From the NCBI GenBank assembly GCA_027625915.1, contig JANTQA010000036.1, positions 12,483,001 through 12,547,000 on the forward strand: a stretch of 64,000 nucleotides of DNA, in the 5' to 3' direction. Of this stretch, positions 1-9,844 are shown in pieces (positions within the stretch are counted from its first letter, which is position 1; every line of letters starts with the position of its first letter). Under the pieces are notes generated by a model that saw nothing but the letters and a program-made list of their open reading frames with translations, had not been told where the DNA came from and searched no databases. The stretch comes from Anaeramoeba flamelloides. Taxonomy: Eukaryota > Metamonada > Anaeramoebidae. Both the position numbers and the translations under genes were made by a program.

Positions 1-44
1 AATAAAAATGATATATTGAAAAGATTATATCTTTACAACCAAAC

Positions 45-90
45 AAATCAGAGAAATCATAGAAATCATAGAAAAAAAATAATCCTTGTT
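45..90 (+). repeat. Short AGAAATCAT tandem repeat upstream of EGF copy 1
   Basis: A few imperfect 9-base units of the type AGAAATCAT lie here. The same tract in the second duplication copy (24201-24317) is more than twice as long, so the array has changed length since the duplication. Confidence 0.7.
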
Positions 91-168
91 AAAAAATAAA
101 TCAAAAAAAAAAAAATAATAATAAATATAATCCATATGGAAAAAATAAATATAAAGTTATAAATATTA

Positions 169-198
169 ATGTGGCTATTTTTTGTAATTTCTATGATT
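169..198 (+). other. Possible leader exon of EGF paralogue 1
   Basis: ATG at 169 opens a frame reading MWLFFVISMI, hydrophobic like the core of a signal peptide, followed by GTATAA as a possible donor at 199. Joining to the acceptor CACTAG at 445-450 keeps phase zero and runs into LMDKEF. The hydrophobic stretch is short and the equivalent donor in copy 2 reads GTCTAA, so this is only a hypothesis. Confidence 0.25.
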
Positions 199-453
199 GT
201 ATAAATTTAATAAAATAATTAACTCAATATACATGTTTAAATTTGTTTAGTGATAATTTTGCCTCAAAATATAAAAATTTAATAATTTAAACAAAAACTA
301 TTAAATGAAGAAATTGATATTTCAATTAAATTTTCATTTTTTTTTTATAAATCAATAACGATTTCTTGAAATTAATTTCTTTTTTTTCTTGACTCAATAT
401 TAAAATATATAATTATATAATACAAAACAAAATAAAAAACAAACCACTAGTTA

Positions 454-1785
454 ATGGATAAAGAATTTAAAATCACTGGGCAACTTCAAGTACAATGCCC
501 TGATGGTTCTACCTGTGGTAATATTGAAGATTACAGATATAACACAGTCCTTGGGAATTATAATTTGACTATTGATTATACTTATAGTATCGAAATTCAA
601 AGAACAAATAAAAATTATGCATATGCTGATGAAGATATAAGAGTATATTTAGAAGAAGGTTCAGTTATTCCAAATGGTGTATATAATGGTTATTATCAAG
701 AAAATAACGAAATTAAATGGAAATGCAAATGGTCAGGCAATGACAACATTTATGTTGATGCCAGTGAAGTTAATGTTGAAGAGTCATATATTAGCTGCCC
801 TTTTGATTCGAGCTGTGGAAATGAATGTCAAATTGATTTAACTTTCCTTGACAGCGCAACGTCTTCAGAATATACAAACAGTGGGTGGAAAATTAAAAAA
901 GCCACTGGTTGTCAAGATGATGGTGATTGTGGTAATGGTAACTGTCAGACCGAAACGAGTAAATGTATTTGTCATGAGGGTTCGATTGGGGAAAATTGTG
1001 ATACAGAGGCCTGTCCTGATAACAAATGTGAAGGACATGGTTACTGTAATGAAACGGATGGATCTTGTGATTGTGAAGATGGTTATAGTGGTGAATTCTG
1101 TCAAATAGATCTTTGCCAGAGAGATCTTGAGGGATGTCATGAGGATGATAACCAAGGAGAATGTATTTATTATAAAACTATTGGGTATTGTGAATGTAAT
1201 GAAAAAGAAGGTTTTTATGGGACAACATGTTCTCAGCAATTATGTGATCATAATATTGATTGTAATGAAGAAATGGATGGTGGAAAATGTATCAAAGATA
1301 CAGGATTTTGTCACTGTAAAACAAATTTCACTGGTCCAGATTGTAAAGATATTTTGTGTCCTTATGAGACAACAAAATGTAATGGTCATGGTACATGTGA
1401 TACTGATACGGGCAAGTGTGTCTGTGATAAAGGTTATTTAGGCGATTATTGTTTTGAAAATGTTTGTACAGAGAAGGATTGTAACAATGGTGAGTGTGTA
1501 TTTAACAGTGAAAATGGCATAGCAAAATGTGAATGTGACAAAGGTTGGATTGGAGAGAATTGTACGGAGAACCTGTGCCCTGAAAATAAATGCAATGGGC
1601 ACGGTTCTTGTGATCTAATAACAGGAAGCTGTGAATGTTTTCAAGGTTGGATTGGAGAGACTTGTGACCAAAAGGATGTTACAAATGATGTTACAAGTGA
1701 TGCTTTAAATCTGTGCAGAAGTGCATTTTTAATATTATTTACACTTCTTATTTCTATTTCTTACATTTTAAGTACAAATTCTTAA
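454..1785 (+). CDS. EGF-repeat surface protein, paralogue 1
   Basis: Predicted 443 residues. Residues 1-150 form an unidentified, probably beta-rich domain with two short Cys pairs (CPDGSTC and CPFDSSC). From about residue 152 to 402 there are seven EGF/tenascin-type modules with the usual spacing, including CxCxxGxxGxxC endings such as CECDKGWIGENC. Residues about 420-443 form a hydrophobic tail ending in a few polar residues, which fits a membrane anchor or a GPI signal. The chosen ATG follows an in-frame TAG at 448-450, and the resulting N-terminus has no signal peptide, which is odd for a disulfide-rich protein. An upstream leader exon is therefore likely: ATG at 169 opens a short hydrophobic frame and CACTAG just before 451 could be an acceptor, in phase with TTA-ATG. 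A role as an extracellular adhesion or recognition protein is inferred from the EGF repeats alone. The last 155 codons are identical to the paralogue at 24685. Confidence 0.85.
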   Translation: MDKEFKITGQLQVQCPDGSTCGNIEDYRYNTVLGNYNLTIDYTYSIEIQRTNKNYAYADEDIRVYLEEGSVIPNGVYNGYYQENNEIKWKCKWSGNDNIYVDASEVNVEESYISCPFDSSCGNECQIDLTFLDSATSSEYTNSGWKIKKATGCQDDGDCGNGNCQTETSKCICHEGSIGENCDTEACPDNKCEGHGYCNETDGSCDCEDGYSGEFCQIDLCQRDLEGCHEDDNQGECIYYKTIGYCECNEKEGFYGTTCSQQLCDHNIDCNEEMDGGKCIKDTGFCHCKTNFTGPDCKDILCPYETTKCNGHGTCDTDTGKCVCDKGYLGDYCFENVCTEKDCNNGECVFNSENGIAKCECDKGWIGENCTENLCPENKCNGHGSCDLITGSCECFQGWIGETCDQKDVTNDVTSDALNLCRSAFLILFTLLISISYILSTNS

Positions 1786-1786
1786 G

Positions 1787-1945
1787 ATGTCCCAAAATAA
1801 TCTTGACTTTTCTTTGTTAGAAGATCTCTTTTCAACAAAATTGTTCATTTATGCGATCTCAAACACACTTGTGATTGGAGGTGGCGGACAATCAATTTCG
1901 GAACTTGAAATTAGTTCTCCAGAATTCAGAATAGTTCTTAATTAA
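1787..1945 (+). CDS. 52-codon reading frame directly after the EGF stop
   Basis: An ATG lies one base beyond the EGF stop codon and opens a frame of 52 codons ending in TAA. The base composition is clearly richer in G and C than the flanks and the protein looks structured (it contains SNTLVIGGGGQSISELEI). The LVIGGGG run resembles the glycine-rich strand of TLDc domains, but the rest of that domain is missing. It could be a remnant of another gene, an out-of-frame alternative C-terminus, or a small downstream gene. The duplicate at 26024-26182 is identical, which says little because the neighbouring DNA is also identical. Confidence 0.35.
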   Translation: MSQNNLDFSLLEDLFSTKLFIYAISNTLVIGGGGQSISELEISSPEFRIVLN

Positions 1946-2405
1946 AAATAAAAATAAAAAAAAAATTACTTTAAATTTATATTTTAATCAAAGATTTGTC
2001 AATCATTTTCTTTTATTTTTATGATGTTTTTTTATTTATTATTCATTTTTTTTATTATTATTTTCTACACAAATAATAATTCAAGACCATACAAATCGAT
2101 AATTAAATTCCAAAAGATATATCCTAATTTTGTGTTATCTGTGAGTTGAAAGACAATTTATTCTTTGATAAAAAATTTTAATAAAAATTTCATCACAAAA
2201 CCAAAAAAAAACAAAAATATTAAAATTTTTATTTTTTATTTTTTGAAAATTTTGAGACAAAACTTTTAATATAACATTCATTTATCGATCAAAAAAGTTT
2301 TCTAAATTCTTGAAAAAAAAACAATCTGCAAAATTGAAATTAATTTCCATAGCTTGTATTTCACTTATTGTTCACTTTTTCTGAAAATATATTTATATTA
2401 TTGTA

Positions 2406-3762
2406 CTTAACTCTTTTATGTTTCAAAATAAAGTAAAAAGTAAGTGAAACAACCAAAGTAAATGTATTATTCTTTTCCAACCTTTTCAAAGCAAATTCCT
2501 AATTTGGTAGAAAGTGAAAATGTGTTTTTATTAAGGACGATGTTTTTAGGTGAAAACAGTAAAATAATGGATAAAATCACCCTTGAATAAGTTATGTAAT
2601 ACAAGTAATATTTGTCCAATGAGAATTTCTTTTAGAACAAATGTTGACAATTTTCATAATTTTTACCTTTTCACAATTTTTAACTTGTTAGATCATGCAA
2701 AATTTTGATTTTAATATTTTAGAATTTCCATTTCAACTTTCGGAACTCATACTATTTTCAAGAGCTGTTCTACATCTTTTTTAAATTTACTTTTACAAGT
2801 TTGAAATGTTCCAAAATTTGAAATGCACTTGAAAATCCCCAAAAGCCATTTTTTGTAATTATTTTTTTTGTTATTTTCAATTTTCATTTTTCTTGAAAAA
2901 CACAGAAAAATAGTCTCAGTGAAAAGGTAAAGATAACAAAAAATGTTTTTTTTTTTTTTCTGTCCAATTTCTTCGGTGTTAAAATTCTTTTTAAGAAGCG
3001 AAAGTGAAATAACACAATTACTCAACCCCCTCAAGGGTGGGAACGTAGTCCAAAAATCAAAAAAATATGAAAAAAAAAAAATTAATTATAATTTTTGATC
3101 AGATTTCTTGAAAACAACATTCATTCAGGTTAAATAATCTGCTATTCTTTATAAAAGTGGTATTAACTAAACACAGAAATAAGGAAAGTCCTCATGATGA
3201 TTGGTTTTAATTTAAAATTTCAAATCGAAAAGTTTTAATATAACAAAAAAAAATTCTTTCAACAAAAGTTATTACAAAAGATCCCAAATTCTTTTTTCTT
3301 TGATTTTCAATTAAAAATTTTTATTTAAAGAAGAATATCATTTTTTATGACTTTGATATTTATACTTCAATAACAAGAAAAAACAAAATTGAAAATTTCA
3401 AGTTAGAGGAAACTAGTACTTTCAATTACCATTTCATATTTGTTAATAAAGTTTATCCACAATAGAATCAAAATTCCAGAACTATAATTTCATGAGGCTA
3501 TTATATTTATTGTTTAAAGTTTTACGAACTTCTTTAAACTTCTCTTTATTCGACAAATAAACTTGGTTTTTTTCTCTAAAAAATCTCAAAAAATGGATCA
3601 ATGAATTGTAGTTTTATTCAACTTGGAGATAAAATTTTGATAGATAACAACTAATAATTTGAAAATGTTATACTTGTTCAATTGATATGAAATATTAAAA
3701 AAGTTCCTTGAGATAAATATTCTGTGTCTTAGATTTGCCTATTTTTTCCAGAATTCAAAGAA
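2406..3762. other. AT-rich spacer, no gene recognised
   Basis: I see long A and T runs and only short, stop-rich reading frames. No coding stretch, RNA gene or clear repeat boundary can be supported here. Confidence 0.6.
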
Positions 3763-3906
3763 TTGAGTAAAATTCATCGATTTGACTATATTCTTTTGAA
3801 TTCTTGAAAACCGAACAATAGGTACCCGTGGGGTAACATAGAGTGCCCAGCTTTTCCCTAATTTAAAATAATCGAGGAAAATCAAAGATTGTACCGAATA
3901 TTTTTA
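3763..3906. repeat. Multi-hairpin repeat, copy 1 (partial)
   Basis: The arm TTTTCCAGAATTCAAAG at 3763-3785 pairs with TATTCTTTTGAATTCTTGAAAA near 3788-3812. A second, poorer hairpin follows after GAGTGCCCAG at 3841-3850. The same units recur at 29981, 37139, 41660, 49250 and 55035. Confidence 0.6.
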
Positions 3907-4039
3907 AATTCTAAAAAATATAACCACAGTTTTCTTATTTTTTGAGATGTATACCTAACTGTATACGTGTATCAAATTTCTTTCATTACTCTGTTCAATG
4001 AATAATAAAAAAAAAATCACTTTTTTTTTTAAATTACCA

Positions 4040-4497
4040 AAGTCTAAATTTTCTTCAATTTAAAACAAATAGTTTTCTAAAAGTACCCAATCAATTTAAT
4101 TTGATTTAATTTAATTTGGTGTCGTTTTGTTACCCTCAATATTTTTCAAAGTAAGGATTTTGTATCATTCTATTGATTAAAATAACTCGTTTGAGAATAG
4201 TAAAAAAAAAAAAAAATTCTTTTAGATCTCAAAAAGTGCCAAAGAATGAAAGTTCCAAAACTAACACTTCTGTTTTCAAAATTACAAATCCTATCTAATT
4301 GTAAATCGAGTTTAACTCTTTGATGATTTTTTCTAAAAATATCTTCTATTTTGATTGTTGATTGTTGGAGATCGATCGCTTTTCAGATGTTGGAAAGATT
4401 TTAATTGGGATTAGGCACTGATAAAAATTACAAATTTTTTTATTCTATTTCTTCTGAAAATTATTTTTTAAAGCTAATAACTCGGTCCTTTGAAGAT
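4040..4497. repeat. Diverged relative of the 38428-39099 TTAA element
   Basis: This stretch aligns with 38660-39099 through shared blocks such as ATCTCAAAAAGT, TTTTCAAAATT and TTTTTTCTAAAAAT in the same order. It ends in AACTCGGTCC, matching the GACTCGACCC end of the other copy. The TTAA at its right end is no longer recognisable, so it is the older copy. Confidence 0.5.
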
Positions 4498-4601
4498 TAA
4501 AAATTCTTGGGTTTTATTCAAAAAATTTCGGTGATACAAATCCATTTTTTCGACAAATTTAACATCTTTGTCCTTTTATATCCACCATTTATAGTACCAT
4601 C

Positions 4602-4606
<5 letters not shown>

Positions 4607-4649
<43 letters not shown>
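4607..4649. repeat. (AT)n microsatellite
   Basis: An uninterrupted alternating AT tract of about 43 bases. Confidence 0.95.
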
Positions 4650-4652
<3 letters not shown>

Positions 4653-4930
4653 AGTCTTTTTCAAACAAAAGGGTACATCTCTCAAATCAACAATACTATT
4701 GAATTTGATTATTAATAAGATAATTTCTTATTGATGATATTCATTTTAATTATTCATTTTTTCATTTTTTTTTTATTTGTGGATATTAAAAAGTTGGAAA
4801 ATGAAAAAAAAACAATATAAGAAAAAAACATATTGGAAATAATCTAACAGTGTATAAATGGAAACGGTTTAAGTTTGATTTTGAATGAGCTAGATATTGG
4901 AATTAAGAAATACCATTATTCTATTGATAC

Positions 4931-5257
4931 ATGGAACAAAGAAAAGAGAAAATATTAAAAAAGAACAATTCGAACGAAATACCAGATGAATTACGGCTTT
5001 ATCTTGAAAATAAGATTTTAGAGAACAAAAAACTGATGTGTAAAGAATTATCAATAAAAAGTAGAGAACTTTTTCTAAATTCAAATTGTTCCTCGGTTTT
5101 TATTGATTTTTATTTTTTTTTTTACAATTTACAAAATGAGATTTCTCATTTCAAAGAAAAGTGCACATCAATTTTACAAATTATTGAATTTTACTTTTTA
5201 TTGTTTTGTTATAATGAGTTTCAAAGATTGAATCCAGTGTTTTTTTTTATGTTTTGA
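4931..5257 (+). CDS. Weak 108-codon reading frame, possibly a relic
   Basis: An ATG opens a frame of 108 codons. The first 55 residues are protein-like (PDELRLYLENKILENKK, KELSIKSRELFLNSN), while the rest is Phe-rich and reads like translated T runs. No family is recognised and there is no supporting neighbour. It may be a fragment of a decayed gene or mobile element. Confidence 0.2.
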   Translation: MEQRKEKILKKNNSNEIPDELRLYLENKILENKKLMCKELSIKSRELFLNSNCSSVFIDFYFFFYNLQNEISHFKEKCTSILQIIEFYFLLFCYNEFQRLNPVFFFMF

Positions 5258-5304
5258 AGAGTTCAATATCATTAAGAATGATATACTAATTAATTTGATT
5301 CAAT

Positions 5305-5504
5305 TACAGTCAGTTTCTAATCTAAGGCATAAACTTTCAACCAAATTTAAGGTACAGAAAAAATCTCAAATTACGGCACAAAATTTGGAATTTTTTTTTT
5401 TACAAATGATTTTACTAGAATCTGAATTTAATGCTTTAATTTGAGGTTATTATACTACCTTAAATTTTATTGAAGTTTATATCTTAAAAGTGGAACTGAT
5501 TGTA
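5305..5504. mobile_element. Palindromic TA-flanked MITE (CAGTCAGTT family), copy A
   Basis: TA followed by CAGTCAGTTTC at the left and the inverse GGAACTGATTG followed by TA at the right. The two halves are near-complete inverted repeats carrying AAGGCA(C/T)AAACTTTCAAC and AAATTTAAGG blocks. TA duplications and CAGT termini are the hallmark of Tc1/mariner-derived MITEs. Confidence 0.8.
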
Positions 5505-6880
5505 TGAAAAATTCTTGAAAATTTCTGTGCGGATTTATTTGTTTAAGAGTTTAATTAAATATAGATATTGCTATGGTACGGAAAGCTTTTGATAAAAAAA
5601 TGTTCAGTATGATGTCAAAATATCTTTTATAATGAATAAATTGTTTTTTTTTAAAGTGGTTTAGGTCATTTACCATGACAATGACCTCAAATAAAATATT
5701 TTATCATTTGATCAATTTTTTTACATTAGGATTAAGTATTTTGTAATTTTAGATTCATAGTTCTAAAAACAAACAGGTATACCTTATCTTAAAAGTTATA
5801 TATCTTAAAAAAAAATTATTATGTATCATTTGATTGAAAAGGATGTACATTTTAAATGGAGAAAATTTTATAATTAAAAATAGCAATATAAAAAATATTT
5901 TTAAGAATTATTTATTTATTTAATAATACTTTTTAAAATATAACTAAATTTTTTTTTTCACTTTATGTTTTATTTTAATAGAGAAATAATGATATTAAAT
6001 CCAGGAGATAAATAATAAATTGTTAAATTGGTATAATAGAAACAACTCTTCAGAACATTTTATTCTATCTGATATAATTAATTTACTACTTATAAAAGAG
6101 TTTTTAAAATGTAAATTAATTGATTCAGATGAAAAAAATGAATAATTGAAACAAACTTTCTTTTATGGATCGAAAATAACATAATAATATCAAAATACAA
6201 TTAATATTGAACATTATTTACGAAAAAAATCGAAATAATAAAATATTTTAATTATAAATCATGATAATTCTGAAAAAAAAAAAACTATAAAAATCCTGTT
6301 TTGAAAAAGTGAATTTGTGTTATTTTTTGATCTCTTTATTAGAAGATTATGTAGTGTGAAAAAAATGCGAGAAAAACAAAATTAATGTAATGGTTGTATC
6401 ATTGTTTGAAATACAAAATACATCTCGATTTAAAATGTTTGGAAACCATATATTATTACTTAATACATCAAATAAGTATTATTAATATGTTAAAATTTTT
6501 TTTTTAAAAATTTATTAAAAATAAAAACATTCAAAAGCAAATCTCATCGTTTTATTTTATTTTGGTTATTGGATCGATTTTAAGTTTGTTCTGATCATAT
6601 TAAGTTATTAACTCAATTTATATACAAAAAAAAAAAAAAAAAAATAATTTTTATTTGATTGAAATAAGATTGGTGTAATTAACAAAAATCAACTCTTACC
6701 TGAGTTAATTATTTCATTAATTTTTAAACATTATTGTGTTTGTTGCTGTTTAAAGAAAAAAAGAGTTTTCCATTTTTGACTGATATACTTTGGGTGAAAT
6801 CGGGTTTACTAATAACTGACCTAAATCAAAGTGACATTTGATGAAACTTATTCTTTGATGTAAACTATATTACAAAATCA
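5505..6880. other. AT-rich spacer with one short decayed coding scrap
   Basis: Mostly low-complexity AT. Around 6022-6145 there is a protein-like open stretch (LLNWYNRNN, HFILSDIINLLL) without a usable start, possibly a relic of a mobile element. Nothing else can be supported. Confidence 0.4.
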
Positions 6881-7055
6881 GTGTCCCATTAAAAATTAAA
6901 TTTTGATAAAAAATATTTTTATAAATTCAAGTTATCCATTGTCATAAAAAAATTATTATTTTAATATTCAGTTTTATACATTAGAAATATTTGTTTTTCA
7001 TCTCAATATAAAATAAAAAACGAAAAAAAATTGGGTCATTTATTTTGAAATTTAG
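6881..7055 (+). repeat. Short form of the TGGGCCATTTATT repeat
   Basis: Begins TGTCCCATTAAAAATTAAATTTTG and ends GGGTCATTTATTTTGAAATTTAG. These are the two ends of the longer repeat at 28411-28905, with the central part missing, so it looks like an internally deleted copy. Confidence 0.6.
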
Positions 7056-7458
7056 TCAATTTTCAAAGGTTTGATAAGTGACCTTCTAATTCAAACAAAA
7101 AATAAAAAAACAAAAAATATACAACAAAAAACCCTCATTTTTTATAAAAATAATTGATTTTAATCTTTGGATACAAGATGATCTGAATCTTTGTCCAATA
7201 TAAACGAGCATTGTAGGTATAGTTTTTACGAAGAATTTATTTGGAACCAAAATCCTTCATAAAAAAATAACCAAAAACAAATAAGAACTTTGGTGATAAA
7301 CATCTATTGTATAAAAGCCTAAAATCAAAGTATATTCAAATTGAAGTTAATTGATCTGTGGAACGAATGTTTCTAAGAGTTTTATTTGTAAAAAATATAC
7401 CCAAAGTTGATATAATCATTAAAAAATTTCATTGTTTTCTTAAAAAATAAAATAAAAC

Positions 7459-7943
7459 AAAATAAATGGCCCACCTTATATTTCAATTTTGAATTGCTTT
7501 TGTATCTTTTTGATGTTTTTACTCTCACAATGAAAAGTTTGTAAATAAATCATTTTTTCTCTTTTTTATTTTTTCAAAAGTGTTTTGTTAAAATGGAAAA
7601 TGAAAATGAAAAAGTGGAAAGAAGTAACAGATGAATTAATGGAAAAATAGGTTTCAAATATGACAAAGAGATTAGATTTAGTTATTCAAAGGGAAGGAGA
7701 ATCGATAAATGGGTTTTATTAATTTTTAAAAAAAACTTTTTTTTCATGTAATGCTTCATTCAAAATAAATGGCCCAATTTTTTTTTAAATTTTTTTTTAA
7801 CTTTTTTTATTTTATTTTTTGAAGAAAAACAAATACCCCTGGAGTATATTATTGAATATTAAAATAAAAATTTTGATATTATAATAGATAACTACAAGTA
7901 TTAAAAATATTTTTCTTTAAATTTTGATTTTTGATGGGCCAAT
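7459..7943 (-). repeat. About 0.49-kb dispersed repeat, inverted copy of 28411-28905
   Basis: Reading the minus strand here gives the same order of blocks as 28411-28905 on the plus strand, from TTGGCCCATCAAAAATC to GGTGGGCCATTTATT. The middle contains matching TTACTTTTT and GGAGAATCGATAA segments in the two copies. No reading frame is preserved. The class of element is unknown; the ends TGGCCCA and TGGGCCA may be terminal inverted repeats. Confidence 0.7.
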
Positions 7944-8040
7944 GATTTTGAATGATAGTTTATATAGTATGATTTCCAAACAAGTATTAAAAATAAAAAA
8001 TTATGAAATAATTACGAAAAACTTCAAAAATTATTCATGT

Positions 8041-8269
8041 GCCCCGACAAGGGAGGTTTTTTTTAACGAATATGGGTGTTCTAAGAGCAAAAAATCCGAT
8101 TTAATAATAGGATAAAAAATGTTTGGGGTAGAAACAAAAAAATCAAAAATCGATAATAATTTTCAGAAAACAAAAAAAAAACCAATCATTATTATTCTTT
8201 CATTAAATTGTTTTTTTTTGTTATGAGAAACCTCATGTTTGTTGGCAAAAAACCTCTCCTATGTGGGGG
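8041..8269. repeat. Small element with imperfect inverted ends
   Basis: GCCCCGACAAGGGAGGTTTTTT at the left is nearly inverted at the right as AAAAAACCTCTCCTATGTGGGGG. The G/C-rich ends stand out in this AT-rich stretch. It has no obvious target-site duplication and was not found elsewhere in the window. Confidence 0.3.
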
Positions 8270-8842
8270 ATATCGAAAAATTTTATAGTTTTTGGAAAAA
8301 TTACAAATTTGGTAAAAAAAACTTTAAATATTAAGACATCAGTTTTTGAACTTGTGATTATATAGTTACTTTAGAGGTTTTTTAAGATTAATTTTTGAAA
8401 TATTGTTAAACTCTTTTGGTTCCAATCAATTTAAATATCAAAGTAATTCTCTCTACCTAAAAAATTCAAAATATGATAATTTTTAATTTGTGATCTTTCT
8501 GTAAAATAAACCAAAAATTTATGGAAATCCAATTATTTTTTTAACACATTTTTAGAGTAATTTGAATCAATAGAGAACTAATAAGATTTATCTACAATAG
8601 CAACACACTTTGATTTTAAACTTTTAAATTGTAAAAGTTATTCCAAGCTTGTGCTATTTAAATCTTCTCTTCTTGTATTTTACTGTGCTTACCAAGACTT
8701 CTGTGTTTTTCAAACTGTGAACAATCAAAAATGATATTCAATAAGTTTTTTCCTGTTTCTTTTTTTTTTTAAACAATGAAAAATTGTTTAGAATGATTAA
8801 TTTGATAACAAACTTATGAATTATTGATTTAAGTTAGTTTAG

Positions 8843-9043
8843 TACAGTCAGTTTCACTTTTAAAGCACAAACTTTCAACGAAATTTAAGGCACAAAAAAA
8901 TTTCAAATTAAGGCACAAGATTTCGAATTTTAATTTTTACAATTTATTTTTACTAGAATCTGAATTTTGTGCTTTAATTTGGGATTTTTATTGTGCCTTA
9001 AATTTCGCTGAAAGTTTGTGCCTTAAAAGTGAAACTGACTGTA
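8843..9043. mobile_element. Palindromic TA-flanked MITE (CAGTCAGTT family), copy B
   Basis: Intact ends TACAGTCAGTTTCACTTTTAA and the inverse at 9023-9043. The whole 197-base interior is one long inverted repeat with a short central loop near 8940. Close to copies C and F. Confidence 0.9.
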
Positions 9044-9844
9044 TTTCTTTGGTGAATATTCCCGAGAATTTACTGTATTTATAGAATAAAGATGAATAAA
9101 TTCCAACTCATTTTCATATCCTTTTTTTAAATAGAGACCACCCATTACAACCAAACTTCTTTGGAAATCTCTGTTTTCAAAGAAAAATAAGTAAAAAAAA
9201 ATTGAAAATTTCGTACTTTTTTCTTTTTATTTCAATTTTTACCTGACTGAATTTTCTTTAGAGTTGAGAAAAGTTGGTCATTTTAAAAAGACCAAGTGGT
9301 TACTTACTAATACAGATCTACCAAACCACAAAAGTATAGGGAACTTGAAAATAAAAACTAAAAAGCAAAGAAATCAAAAATCCAAGTTTGAAAGCAAATA
9401 ATATCAAAAAGAAATAAGGAAATTTCAACAATTTATCAATAATACAGCAAAATGTACCATTTTTGATCAAATATCAAATAAAATGATGTTTAATTTAACC
9501 AAAAGTATCTTGACTGTGGTTTTGGGTTTTCTTAATTCAAGATAGTCTTGGTTTTTTATGATTGTTAAAGCACCTCTATAATTATATTAGGTGGTGTGGA
9601 CATACCGTTTTTCATTTTTTTTCATTTACTCAAAAAAAATTTTTTTTTTTTTTTATTTTTGCTTTTTATTTTTTAAAAAAAACACTAAAACCAAAACCAA
9701 AACCAAAACCAAAACCAAGAACAAAAACAAAACAAAAACAAAAACAGTGGATCAATAATTAAAATAAAAAAATTCTCCTTTTTATGATCAAAGCACACAG
9801 TAATTCCTATTACCAAATCACCCAACCAAAGCAACTGACCTAAA

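Larger units (their letters stand above)
1..2405 (+). repeat. Segmental duplication, copy 1 (partner 24155-26645)
   Basis: This stretch is colinear and nearly identical with 24155-26645 on the same strand. Similarity begins at or before the window edge and stops abruptly after the shared TTGTA near 2405. The block carries the whole EGF gene, its upstream region and about 600 bases of 3' flank. Differences outside the gene are few and are mostly homopolymer length changes, so the duplication is recent. The two copies lie about 24 kb apart in direct orientation. Confidence 0.95.

Noticed and set aside
7924-8115. 63-codon frame
   Set aside because: It starts within the end of the 0.49-kb repeat and runs into the small inverted-end element, with no protein-like features.
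9687-9718. (CCAAAA)n array as a possible telomere remnant
   Set aside because: Only about six units, located inside the Kolobok-like element next to its left end. A simple microsatellite is sufficient.
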